From the NCBI GenBank assembly GCA_003202005.1, contig QJJF01000012.1, positions 62,001 through 126,000 of the forward strand: a DNA stretch of 64,000 bases. Direction: 5' to 3'. This DNA comes from Williamsia faeni. GTDB lineage: Bacteria > Actinomycetota > Actinomycetes > Mycobacteriales > Mycobacteriaceae. The stretch's first letter is position 1. Every line of letters starts with the position of its first letter. The notes below the pieces were generated by a model. That model was given only the letters and a program-made list of their open reading frames with translations. It was not told the DNA's origin and ran no database searches. Positions 42,106 to 52,122 of the stretch are shown here, piece after piece. The position numbers and the translations under genes are program-made.

Positions 42106-43671
42106 TCATCCGAGGCGCTCGATCAGGTGCTCGCCGACGCGGATGGCGTTGGCCATCGCGGTGAGTGCGGGGTTCACGGCCCCGATACTGGGAAAGAAGC
42201 TCGTGTCGACGACGTAGAGGTTGTCGAGTTCGTGGGCCTTGCAGTTCACGTCGAGCACGGACGTGGCCGGGTCGTCGCCGAACCGACAGGTGCCGGCCTG
42301 GTGCGCGCACCCGGCGAGGGGAATGTTCATCTGCATGTAGAAGTTCTTGTCGAGCACGTGGTGCTGGGCCATCCCGACGTGGTTGAGGAGCTTCTTCAGC
42401 TCGTGGTAGAGCCGGGTGGCTTCGGTGTCGTTGTTCGAGGTGTATCGCAGGTGGACACTCCCCTGTCCGTCGATGGTCACGCGGTTGTCGGGGTCGGGGA
42501 GGTCTTCGGTGGTCAGCCAGAAGTCGACGGCGTGGCGGGCGATGTCGTCGAGGCTCCAATGTGGCGCGAGGAGAGTGAGTTTGGGTTCTTCACCCTTCAT
42601 CGCCCAGCCGTTGGACTTGCCGACCATCTGGATGTTTCCCAACGGGAACGGGAAGCCGTGGTCGCCGCTGTCGAAGTAGAAGTCGTTGATGCCCAACGTC
42701 TTCTGGAACACGGTGTCATTGGGTTCCTTCGCCAGCGCCACGACCGCCTTGGAGTTGTGGAACATGTAGTTGCGCCCCACCTGATCCGAGCCGTTGGCGA
42801 GCCCGTTCGGATGGTGCTCGTTTGCTGATTGCAACAAGAGTTTGGCGCTGTTCGCCGCGCCGGCCGACACCACGACGATGTCGGCTTCGTAGCGTTCGAT
42901 CGCCCCGCGGCGGGACACGACGACGGAGCTGACGGTGCGCCCGGTCGGGTCGGTGTCGAGCTTGACCACCTCGGCCTGTACGAGCAACGTCACGTTCGGC
43001 GCCGTCAGCAGGGGCCGCACCGCGATGGTCTCGGCGTCGGACTTCGCGTGCACGAGGCACGGGTAACCATCGCACCACGTGCACCGGATGCACGAGCTGC
43101 GGGCCCGGTCGGCTTCGTCGAGCAGGATTCCGCATGGGGCCGGGAACGGGTTGTAGCCGGCGGCGGCGAGGGTATCGGAGATCTCCTGGATGCGGGGTTC
43201 GTGCGACACCGCGGGCCAGGGGTACTGCTTGGACCAGGGTCCCCCGGTGGGATCCGCACCGTGGCTGCCGTGGACCTGATAGAGCCACTCGGCCTTGCTG
43301 TACCAGGGTTCGAAGTCGTCGTAGCTCAGTGGCCAGGCCGGGGAGATGCCGTCGACGTGGGTGATCTCCCCGAAGTCCTGCGGGCGCAGCCGGTACAACG
43401 CCGCGCCGTACAGCTTGGTCGCCCCACCGACGAAGTAATGCACCTGCGGCTGGAACGGTGTCCCGTCCGCGTCGAACCACGTCTCGGGCGAGATGTAGCG
43501 ACCGTCGACGAAAACCGGTTGAGGATCCCAGTTCTCGGTCTCGCGCGGCAGGAAATCGCCCCGCTCGAGCAGCAAGATCCGTTTCCCGGCCGCGGCCAGG
43601 GTGTGCGCCAGCGTCCCGCCACCGGCCCCGGTTCCGATAATGATGACGTCGTAATGATCAGTGGTCGGCAT
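42106..43671 (-). CDS. GMC-family oxidoreductase with Cys-rich motif
   Basis: FAD-dependent GMC oxidoreductase of 521 aa from ATG 43671. The N-terminal VIIIGTGAGGGTLAHTLAAAGKRILLLERG (residues 9-38) binds FAD. The C-terminal part has GCAHQAGTCRFGDDPATSVLDVNCKAHELDNLYVVDTSFFPSIGAVNPALTAMANAIRVGEHL, with the catalytic His/Asn region. A C-x2-C-x2-C-x4-C cluster (CIRCTWCDGYPC, about residue 200) could hold an Fe-S centre or disulfide. It is the first gene of the cydAB operon. That suggests it may pass electrons to quinol (inference). The longer frame to 43848 has an implausible N-terminus. Confidence 0.75.
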   Translation of the reverse strand: MPTTDHYDVIIIGTGAGGGTLAHTLAAAGKRILLLERGDFLPRETENWDPQPVFVDGRYISPETWFDADGTPFQPQVHYFVGGATKLYGAALYRLRPQDFGEITHVDGISPAWPLSYDDFEPWYSKAEWLYQVHGSHGADPTGGPWSKQYPWPAVSHEPRIQEISDTLAAAGYNPFPAPCGILLDEADRARSSCIRCTWCDGYPCLVHAKSDAETIAVRPLLTAPNVTLLVQAEVVKLDTDPTGRTVSSVVVSRRGAIERYEADIVVVSAGAANSAKLLLQSANEHHPNGLANGSDQVGRNYMFHNSKAVVALAKEPNDTVFQKTLGINDFYFDSGDHGFPFPLGNIQMVGKSNGWAMKGEEPKLTLLAPHWSLDDIARHAVDFWLTTEDLPDPDNRVTIDGQGSVHLRYTSNNDTEATRLYHELKKLLNHVGMAQHHVLDKNFYMQMNIPLAGCAHQAGTCRFGDDPATSVLDVNCKAHELDNLYVVDTSFFPSIGAVNPALTAMANAIRVGEHLIERLG

Positions 43672-44014
43672 CGCGCTCTCCTCGGCGTTGCAAAACCCTT
43701 GAAATCCATGACACGGGCAACGAAAACGCGACCGATCATCATTCGACAAAGCTGACCGGACCCCAGTGCAATACGCGTAGAATACCAGCCAGCCACGGTT
43801 CGGGCGCGGCACTTTCGATGCGCCAGAGCTGGATGATGCCATGGCCAAACATCCTGTGCTCAGGTGTATTTCGATGCTTCAAGCAAGTAATGGCCTACCC
43901 TTCACCAGAAATTCACGTTCACCAGCAATTCACACGGATGGACTGCCACCCCCGACCGGTCGGGCGTAACATGAGCGGGTCTGGCGGCCACCTACCTCCG
44001 AAGGAGACGTGCCG
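43672..44014. promoter_or_regulatory. Divergent spacer of GMC-cydAB and zwf operons with 17-bp tandem repeat
   Basis: A 343-nt region without a gene. It holds a tandem direct repeat of 17 bp (43901-43917 and 43918-43934, 15 of 17 identical, TTCACCAG-x-AATTCAC-x) about 80-115 nt before zwf, a likely regulator binding site. The ribosome site for zwf is AAGGAG at 44001-44006. No clear -35/-10 pair was recognised. Confidence 0.5.
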
Positions 44015-45486
44015 ATGACAGCGAATGCTGTTTTCAGTTCCACCACCGCAGGGGCCGACCAGTCGAAGGCCGATGTGCTGGTTATTTTCGGGATCACCGG
44101 CGACCTCGCGAAGGTGATGACCTTCCTGTCGTTGTACCGACTGGAGCGCCGCGGTCTGATCGACTGCCCGATCGTCGGTGTCGCAGTGAATGACTGGACG
44201 GTTGACGATCTCATCGAGCGCGCTCGCACCTCGATCGAGACCGCGGGCGGCGAGCCCGTGGACGAGGCCGTCTTCAACCGCCTCGCGGCGCGGTTCGACT
44301 ATGTCAGTGGCGATTTCGGCAAGCCCGAGACCTTCGCTGACCTCGCGCGACATTTGAGCGCGGCCCGCAATCCGGTGTTCTACCTCGAGATCCCGCCGTT
44401 CCTGTTCGCGACCGTGATCAAGGGCCTTTCCGAGGCGGGCCTCACGAAGTCCGCAAGAGTGGTGGTGGAGAAGCCTTTCGGCCACGACACCGAATCGGCA
44501 CGTGCACTCGCCGCGGAGATCCACCAGTACATCGATGAGTCGCAGCTGTACCGGATCGACCATTTCCTCGGCAAAAAGGGATTCTCCGAAACGCTGTATT
44601 TGCGCTTCGCCAATGCGATTTTCGAGCCCATCTGGAATCGCCATTTCGTGTCCGAAGTACAGATCACCATGGCCGAGAGCTTCGACGTCGCGGACCGCGG
44701 CCACTTCTACGACCCCGTCGGGGCATTGCGCGATGTGGTGGTCAACCACATGATGCAGCTCGTCGCCGCCGCCGCCATGGAAGCACCATCGGCGTCGCAT
44801 GCCGCGGCACTCAAGGACTCGATGGTCAACGTGTACCGGGCCATCCCCGCAGCGGATCCCGCGAACTACATCCGCGGGCAGTACGAGGGTTACCGCGACG
44901 TGGACGGGGTGGCACCGGATTCCACCACCGAGACATTTATGGCGCTTCGGCTGGAAGTGGACAACTGGCGCTGGTCCGGTGTGCCGTTCTACCTACGCAC
45001 GGGTAAGTGTCTCCCGGTGACACAGACCGAGATCCGGTTGGTTTTCCGGCGCCCGCCACCGGTGTGGTTCTTTGACGCCGCGCATCAACCCGACCCGGCA
45101 CATCTGGTGATCAAACTCGATCCGACGACCGGCATCCGGATCAAGGCCGAGGCGCAACGCGGCGAGGGTACAGAACCCGAACCGATCACGATGGACATGG
45201 AATTCGCAGACGAGGGCGGTGAGGGCGCAACACCCTATGAGGTGCTGCTGCATGCCGCGATGGTCGGCGACAGCGCACGCTTCACCCGCCAGGATGGCGT
45301 CGAGGAAGCGTGGCGGGTGATGCAACCGCTGCTCGACGGGCCACCACCCGTGCAGACCTACGAGAAAGGGTCGTGGGGCCCACCGAATCAACTGTTGCCC
45401 GGCCAGGACCGCTGGTACGAACCCTGGTTGCCGGCGGAAAAACATCAGTCCACTCAGGACAGCGGGCAAGAACCGTGGGTGCCGTC

Positions 45487-45490
<4 letters not shown>
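44015..45490 (+). CDS. zwf: Glucose-6-phosphate dehydrogenase
   Basis: NADP-dependent first enzyme of the pentose phosphate pathway, 491 aa from ATG 44015 (ribosome site AAGGAG 8 nt before; the GTG at 44009 is too close). The coenzyme motif is GITGDLAKVMTF (about residue 26) instead of the usual GASGDLAKRK. The catalytic region RIDHFLGKKG is intact (about 180-189), as are FANAIFEPIWNR and EKPFG. This variant occurs in an actinobacterial zwf subgroup. Overlaps the GH15 gene by 4 nt, tying NADPH production to alpha-glucoside breakdown. Confidence 0.9.
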
Positions 45491-47391
<1,901 letters not shown>

Positions 47392-47398
47392 TCGCAAG

Positions 47399-48070
47399 AT
47401 GCGCGAACTACCTGCCGGACGCGATGCGTTGCTCCTCGACTTCAGCGGTGATCCACACCCTTCTATCGCCACCCTGAAGGCACATTCGGTTCTCAAAGCG
47501 GCGATGGCTGCGGGGTCGCTGCCCGGTATCCTCGATGTGGTTCCAGCAGCGGAGACGGTGCTGGTGCAGGCCGAACCCGGCGGTGGCCTGGATGAATTGT
47601 CGATCCGGCGCGCCTTGCGCCATGTCGACTTCACCGAGGGTGCCATCGACTCTTCAGAGGTCCTCGAACCCATTGCGATTCCGGTGCACTACACAGGTAT
47701 CGACCTCGATGAGGTTGCGCAGCGGTGTGCTATGTCCGTCGCCGAGGTCATCGGGGCACACACCCACACGCTGTGGCGGGTCCAGTTCATGGGATTTGCC
47801 CCCGGATTCGGTTATCTGGTGCCCCAACAGAATTCGGCCGCAACGACTCTGACGGCGCTTGGGCGGCGTGAGCAGTCGCGTCCTTCGGTCCCGGCCGGAT
47901 CGGTCGCCGTGGCGGCCGGATACAGCGCCGTGTACCCGCGGGAGAGTCCCGGCGGGTGGTGGCTTCTCGGCAGCACCGACATCGCCCTGTGGAACACCGA
48001 CTCCGAACATCCGGCGTTGCTCACCCCGGGCGCGGTGGTCCGGTTCACCGACGTGCGGACCGACGCATGA
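47399..48070 (+). CDS. pxpB: 5-oxoprolinase subunit B (KipI/allophanate hydrolase subunit 1 family)
   Basis: Protein of 223 aa from ATG 47399, 7 nt after the GH15 stop. The family core is visible: IPVHYTGIDLDEVAQRCAMSVAEVIGAHTHTLWRVQFMGFAPGFGYLVPQ (about residues 95-145), RPSVPAGSVAVAAGYSAVYPRESPGGWWLLGSTD (about 160-195). With PxpC and PxpA it converts 5-oxoproline to glutamate using ATP, a repair function for pyroglutamate. PxpA is not adjacent here. Overlaps pxpC by 4 nt. Confidence 0.88.
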   Translation: MRELPAGRDALLLDFSGDPHPSIATLKAHSVLKAAMAAGSLPGILDVVPAAETVLVQAEPGGGLDELSIRRALRHVDFTEGAIDSSEVLEPIAIPVHYTGIDLDEVAQRCAMSVAEVIGAHTHTLWRVQFMGFAPGFGYLVPQQNSAATTLTALGRREQSRPSVPAGSVAVAAGYSAVYPRESPGGWWLLGSTDIALWNTDSEHPALLTPGAVVRFTDVRTDA

Positions 48071-48927
48071 CCGACCTGCTGGTGGTCGCTCCGGGACCGC
48101 TGACCACAGTCCAGGATCTGGGTCGCCCGGGTTACGCCGACCTCGGCGTCCCACTGTCCGGCGCTGCCGACCGTCGTGCACTCAAACTGGCAAATCGCTT
48201 GGTGGGCAACACCGAACACGCCGCGGCCCTGGAGGTGACGCTGGGTGGACTGCGACTTCGCGCCTGGCGCCAGGTGCTGATCGCGGTGACCGGCGCGCCC
48301 GCCGATGCCCGGATCGACGGTGTCGACCGTGGACACCACAACACCACGATCCTGCCGGCGGGCGCCGAATTGTTCGTGCCACCACCCCGAAGTGGCCTGC
48401 GGACGTACGTGGCGGTGCGCGGCGGCATCGACGCACCGCCGGTGTTGGGGTCGCGGTCGACCGACATCCTGTCCGGACTCGGTCCGGCCCCGCTGCGCGC
48501 CGGCGATGAACTGGCAGTCGGAGATCTCATCGGGCCCTGGCCGTCTGCGACGGAAGCGCCGTGGGACGTGCTCGACCCCCACCGACCGGTCCCCCTGTAC
48601 GCCTCGGCGGGCCCGCGGATCGGCCACCTCGAGGACCCGGCCACGTTGTACACCGGCATCTGGACGGTCAACCCCGCATCGGACCGCGTGGGCGTCCGCC
48701 TCGACGGAAATCAGGGATTGCGCCACCGCAGCGACGTCGGCGAATTGCGGTCAGAACCGTTGGCGCTCGGATCGATCCAGGTTCCGCCGAGCGGGCAACC
48801 GGTCATCTTCCTGGCGGACCATCCGACCACCGGCGGCTATCCGGTGGTCGGTGTTCTGGTGGCTGAATCAGTCTATGCAGCAGCACAATTGATCCCCGGC
48901 AGAGAAGTTCGATTCGTGGCGGACTAG
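48067..48927 (+). CDS. pxpC: 5-oxoprolinase subunit C (KipA/biotin-dependent carboxyltransferase family)
   Basis: Protein of 286 aa. Landmarks are VVAPGPLTTVQDLGRPGYADLGVPLSGAADRRALKLANRLVGN (residues 4-46), an R-T-Y-V-A-V-R-G-G-I-D segment (about 115-125) and DRVGVRLDG followed by PSGQPVIFLADHPTTGGYPVVGVL (about 240-262). Partner of PxpB in the ATP-dependent 5-oxoproline hydrolysis complex. Last gene of the zwf - GH15 - pxpB - pxpC operon and convergent with the SDR gene, 9 nt apart. Confidence 0.88.
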   Translation: MTDLLVVAPGPLTTVQDLGRPGYADLGVPLSGAADRRALKLANRLVGNTEHAAALEVTLGGLRLRAWRQVLIAVTGAPADARIDGVDRGHHNTTILPAGAELFVPPPRSGLRTYVAVRGGIDAPPVLGSRSTDILSGLGPAPLRAGDELAVGDLIGPWPSATEAPWDVLDPHRPVPLYASAGPRIGHLEDPATLYTGIWTVNPASDRVGVRLDGNQGLRHRSDVGELRSEPLALGSIQVPPSGQPVIFLADHPTTGGYPVVGVLVAESVYAAAQLIPGREVRFVAD

Positions 48928-48936
48928 CCGGTCGGG

Positions 48937-49731
48937 CTATCGCGGCGCCGACACCTTGCCACCACTCATCATCACCACGGCATCGCGCCGGCTCAAGGCA
49001 CCCAACGGTGATCCCCCCGTCGGGTTTTCGGCACCGAATATCCAGGTCGGCCCGTCCCCGAGATGATCAAGCGCCTCATTCGCGACGTCAGCGGGGTCGG
49101 CCAGCGGCCGTGTGGAACCGGCCGGGCCCAGCACGCGATGCATGGACGGGGTATCCGTGGCCGAGAGAACAAGTCCGAGAACATCAACGCCACTGCCGCT
49201 CCATTCGGCCCACAACCCTTCTGCGAGGATGAGGTCGAACGCCTTGGTTGCCCCGTACGCGGCGAGGTGCGCACCACCGGCCCAGGCGGCGCCCGAGGTC
49301 AGCAGGACCATCGCCCCTCGTCCACGCTCCACCATCGGACCGCCGAATCGGTACGCGGCTTCGAGAACGTTGGTGCAATTGCGGTGCACCAGTGACAGAT
49401 GCGTATCGAGGTCCTTGTCGAGGAAGTCGGCACTGCGGTCATCGCCACCGGCGTTGTAGACGAACAGACCGATGTCGAGATCGGACGTGGCGGTCACCAG
49501 TTCCGATAGGGCGGTCGACGTACTCAGATCCAGTGCAACCGTGCGCACTTCGACGTTGTGCCGGCTGCGAACCTCATCCGCGAACGCCTCCAGGACGGGC
49601 ACGCGGCGCGCCACCAGAACAACATTCATCCCGCGGGCGGCCATCGCGTGAGCAAAGGCGGCACCGACGCCGTCGGAGCCACCGGCAACGACACCCCACG
49701 GTCCGTACGTACCGGTCAAATCTGTAGTCAT
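48937..49731 (-). CDS. Short-chain dehydrogenase/reductase
   Basis: SDR of 264 aa from ATG 49731; the frame to 50094 is a shadow of the upstream gene. The dinucleotide motif is GGSDGVGAAFAHAMAARG (about residues 17-34), followed by a VYNAGGDD segment (about 94) and catalytic residues S-x12-Y-G-A-T-K (TSGAAWAGGAHLAAYGATKAFD, about 144-165). NAD(P)-dependent oxidation or reduction of a hydroxyl/keto group. ATG overlaps the SnoaL-like gene's stop by 4 nt, so it ends the ADH - SnoaL - SDR operon. Confidence 0.85.
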   Translation of the reverse strand: MTTDLTGTYGPWGVVAGGSDGVGAAFAHAMAARGMNVVLVARRVPVLEAFADEVRSRHNVEVRTVALDLSTSTALSELVTATSDLDIGLFVYNAGGDDRSADFLDKDLDTHLSLVHRNCTNVLEAAYRFGGPMVERGRGAMVLLTSGAAWAGGAHLAAYGATKAFDLILAEGLWAEWSGSGVDVLGLVLSATDTPSMHRVLGPAGSTRPLADPADVANEALDHLGDGPTWIFGAENPTGGSPLGALSRRDAVVMMSGGKVSAPR

Positions 49732-50240
49732 GAATTCGATCCCTTTCGTGGCGACGGCGCGAGCATCTCGCGATGTTCGCCGGTTCCGTCGAGGTTGGCA
49801 TTGATCCGCTCCGCCACCCGCCAGCCTTCGTCGGTCCGTTTCCACCGCCAGGTGTTGGCGGACACCCGGGCGACCCAGAACCGGTCGGCGGCAGGATCCC
49901 AGCGAATGTTCAACGCATAGCTGCGGCCGGTGGCCTCGTCGCCGTCGACCTCGATGTGAGGCACCGTCAGCACGTGGCCGCAACCGTTCTTGATCAGGCT
50001 CTGATGTCCCGGGCCGTGGACCATCGCAGCGATGTCGCCGCGGCCACGCATCTCCAGGTGAGGCACCGCATCGAAACTGCCGTCCTCGGTCCACAGTGCG
50101 GCCGCGGCGTCACCCGAACCACTGTCGACCGCCGGACCGTACTGGGCGACGAGTTGCGTGATCTCCACCTGGTCTTCGAGCGCATGCACCCGGGCGGCAA
50201 GGGCTTCCACGACCGCGCGCAGGTCATCGATCTCACTCAT
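49728..50240 (-). CDS. SnoaL-like / NTF2-fold protein
   Basis: Protein of 170 aa. A short N-terminal coiled-coil-like helix (EIDDLRAVVEALAARVHALEDQVEI, residues 3-27) precedes the SnoaL/NTF2 fold with LVAQYGPAVDSGSGDAAAALWTEDGSFD and RGRGDIAAMVHGPGHQ (about 84-99). The fold hosts isomerases, dehydratases and ketosteroid-isomerase-like enzymes, so it may act between the ADH and SDR steps on a cyclic or steroid-like substrate (inference). Good ribosome site AGAGGAG upstream (complement of 50247-50254). Confidence 0.78.
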   Translation of the reverse strand: MSEIDDLRAVVEALAARVHALEDQVEITQLVAQYGPAVDSGSGDAAAALWTEDGSFDAVPHLEMRGRGDIAAMVHGPGHQSLIKNGCGHVLTVPHIEVDGDEATGRSYALNIRWDPAADRFWVARVSANTWRWKRTDEGWRVAERINANLDGTGEHREMLAPSPRKGSNS

Positions 50241-50285
50241 TGCTGTACTCCTCTGCGAAACTCTTTGGGGTGAAACCGAATACCG

Positions 50286-51341
50286 TCATGGCACGACTAT
50301 GATGCGCGCGGGACCGTTGGCATCCCGGGCGGCATCGAGGGCTACGGATACGTCATCGAGCCCCACGGTCTGACCGAGCATCGGGGTGACGTCGAGGCTG
50401 CCGGAACAGACCGCCGCAAAGGCCTCGTCCCAGTGCTCCATGGTCGGGCCGCCACCGAATTGGATGTTGATCCCTTTACGTTTGGCGGTGAGCGTGTGCA
50501 GATGATCGCCCTCCGGCGGACCACCCATCGAATAGATCCTGGTACCGCGCTCGCACCCTTTGATGATCGAGTCGAGAACTCCTGGGACACCGACACATTC
50601 GAACACCACACAGCCTGGCAGGCCGGCAATCGCCATCATCTCTTTCATCGATTCCGGCGAACCGTACGCCACATCTCGCCAGGCCTGGAACGGCGAGATG
50701 TCGGCGGGATCGACGACGATATCGGCACCCATGGCCAGGGCGGTTTCTCGCCGCGAGGCCACGAAGTCGACCGCGATGATCGGGCCCACTCCGAGTCGTT
50801 TGAGATTTGCAATCGCCGACAGCGCGATCGCGCCACACCCGATGACCAGCGGCACCTCTTTCGTGGTGACCTGGGCGCGCGATGCGGCCGACCATCCGAC
50901 CGAGATCGCATCGGCGACGCACACCATCTCACTCGGGAGTTCGGAGTGGACAACCCGGGTGATGGATTCGTCGAGCAGCAGGTATTCACCGAAACCGCCC
51001 GGGGACTCCGGGTTCTGGCCGATGATCTTGCGGCCCCCGGCGGTGCTGAGCACGGGCAGCGAACTCACCCGGGTGCCGATCGGGATGCGGCGCTCGGTTG
51101 CGGGACCGTAGTCGACGACCTCGGCGCAATACTCGTGGCCCATCACGATGTCGACATCCTGGTCGTACGTGGACATTCCGCTGTCGTCATCGACTCCGGC
51201 CTCCGGATGATCCATGAAATGCAGGTCCGATGCACAGATACCGCACGCCAACGACCGAACGAGGAGCTGACCGGGTCCGGGAATCGGGTCGTCGATATCC
51301 CGGACCTCCACGGTCCCCCCTCGCAGTACAGCAGCGCGCAT
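50286..51341 (-). CDS. Zinc-dependent alcohol dehydrogenase (MDR superfamily)
   Basis: MDR dehydrogenase of 351 aa from ATG 51341, preceded by AGGAGG on the minus strand. The catalytic Zn region CGICASDLHFMD (about residues 34-45) and MGHEYCAEVVDYGP (about 68-81) are present. The cofactor domain has PLVIGCGAIALSAIANLKRLGVGPIIAVD (about 163-191). The four-Cys structural-zinc lobe of classic ADHs is missing. First gene of the operon with the SnoaL-like and SDR genes, divergent from TetR. Presumably oxidises a secondary alcohol of an alicyclic substrate. Confidence 0.85.
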   Translation of the reverse strand: MRAAVLRGGTVEVRDIDDPIPGPGQLLVRSLACGICASDLHFMDHPEAGVDDDSGMSTYDQDVDIVMGHEYCAEVVDYGPATERRIPIGTRVSSLPVLSTAGGRKIIGQNPESPGGFGEYLLLDESITRVVHSELPSEMVCVADAISVGWSAASRAQVTTKEVPLVIGCGAIALSAIANLKRLGVGPIIAVDFVASRRETALAMGADIVVDPADISPFQAWRDVAYGSPESMKEMMAIAGLPGCVVFECVGVPGVLDSIIKGCERGTRIYSMGGPPEGDHLHTLTAKRKGINIQFGGGPTMEHWDEAFAAVCSGSLDVTPMLGQTVGLDDVSVALDAARDANGPARIIVVP

Positions 51342-51401
51342 CGACTTGTCCTCCTGGAAGATTCCGTGAATGTCTTGACCGAACTGTAGCCGGATCAACT
51401 C

Positions 51402-51449
51402 AATTACGGAATACCTTCTCCTATAAATTACAGAATTGGGTCTCCTGTA
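51402..51449. promoter_or_regulatory. Tandem 24-bp direct repeat between ADH and TetR genes
   Basis: Two copies (51402-51425 and 51426-51449), 18 of 24 bases identical, beginning AATTAC and ending in TCTCCT-x-TA. The second also contains the inverted ends TACAG / CTGTA. It is AT-rich in contrast to its surroundings and ends 12 nt before the TetR start. It is the likely TetR operator controlling both directions. Confidence 0.55.
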
Positions 51450-51461
51450 TATGATCACTGC

Positions 51462-52058
51462 ATGGCAGAGTCTCCCCGCGCCGCGGGCCGTCCACGCGAC
51501 ACCGGCATCAGTGAACGAGCCCTGGCCGCGGCCCGCGAACTGCTCGCCGAATCAGGTTTCGAGGCAACAACGATCCAGGCCGTCGCCGGCCGGTCCGGGG
51601 TGCACGCCTCCGCCATCTACCGCCGCTGGCCGTCCCGGATCGAGCTGATCGAACAGGCCGCGTTCCCGGAGGTGAGCCCACTGGACGTTCAGCCGACGGG
51701 TGATCTCCGGCGCGACCTGCGCCGGTTCATCCGGGGCTACGTCGCGGTCTTCAGCGCACCTGCAGCCCGCGCCGCCGCGCCCGGCCTACTGGCCCATCAC
51801 CAACACGCGGATCCCGCCGGCGCAGTGGCCGGGGAGTACCTGCGCATCTCGGTGCGCCCCCAGTTCCGGGACATCCTGATCGCGGCAGCACCGGGAAGCG
51901 TCGACCCCGCCGTCGACCCCGACGACGTCTTCGACATGCTGATCGGCGCCATCTGGACGCGGATCGCCGCACCCGCCGCGCTGGTGCGTCAACGCCCGAT
52001 CGAACGCATCGTCGAGCTCATCGTGAGATTGCTGCGCCCGGTCGACGAGGTCGAATAG
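51462..52058 (+). CDS. TetR-family transcriptional regulator
   Basis: Regulator of 198 aa. The N-terminal HTH is typical: ALAAARELLAESGFEATTIQAVAGRSGVHASAIYRRWPSRIELIEQAAF (about residues 24-72). The C-terminal ligand domain carries a TetR_C-like pattern with a P-A-A-R-A-A-A-P-G-L-L-A helix and LIGAIWTRIAAPAALV. Divergent from the ADH operon, and the AT-rich tandem repeat between them is its probable binding site. It may also influence the MpaB-type gene that follows in the same direction 64 nt later. Confidence 0.87.
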   Translation: MAESPRAAGRPRDTGISERALAAARELLAESGFEATTIQAVAGRSGVHASAIYRRWPSRIELIEQAAFPEVSPLDVQPTGDLRRDLRRFIRGYVAVFSAPAARAAAPGLLAHHQHADPAGAVAGEYLRISVRPQFRDILIAAAPGSVDPAVDPDDVFDMLIGAIWTRIAAPAALVRQRPIERIVELIVRLLRPVDEVE

Positions 52059-52082
52059 GCCGCCCGCAAACAACCGCGCACG

Positions 52083-52122
52083 TTGACACGCCTCCTGAGA
52101 CGGATCTAGAGTTTCGTCTCAG
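52083..52122 (+). promoter_or_regulatory. Promoter with embedded operator for the MpaB-type gene
   Basis: TTGACA (52083-52088) and TAGAGT (52107-52112) are separated by 18 nt. An inverted repeat CTGAGACG (52095-52102) / CGTCTCAG (52115-52122) brackets the -10 box and abuts the ATG at 52123. Predicted TSS is near 52119. This is classical repressor-site geometry. Confidence 0.6.

Noticed and set aside
41238-42164. 308-codon plus-strand frame over cydA
   Set aside because: Antisense shadow; cydA on the minus strand has all family motifs.
48925-48945. Small hairpin AGCC-GGTC-GGCT between pxpC and SDR genes as terminator
   Set aside because: Only a 4-bp stem and no T-run.
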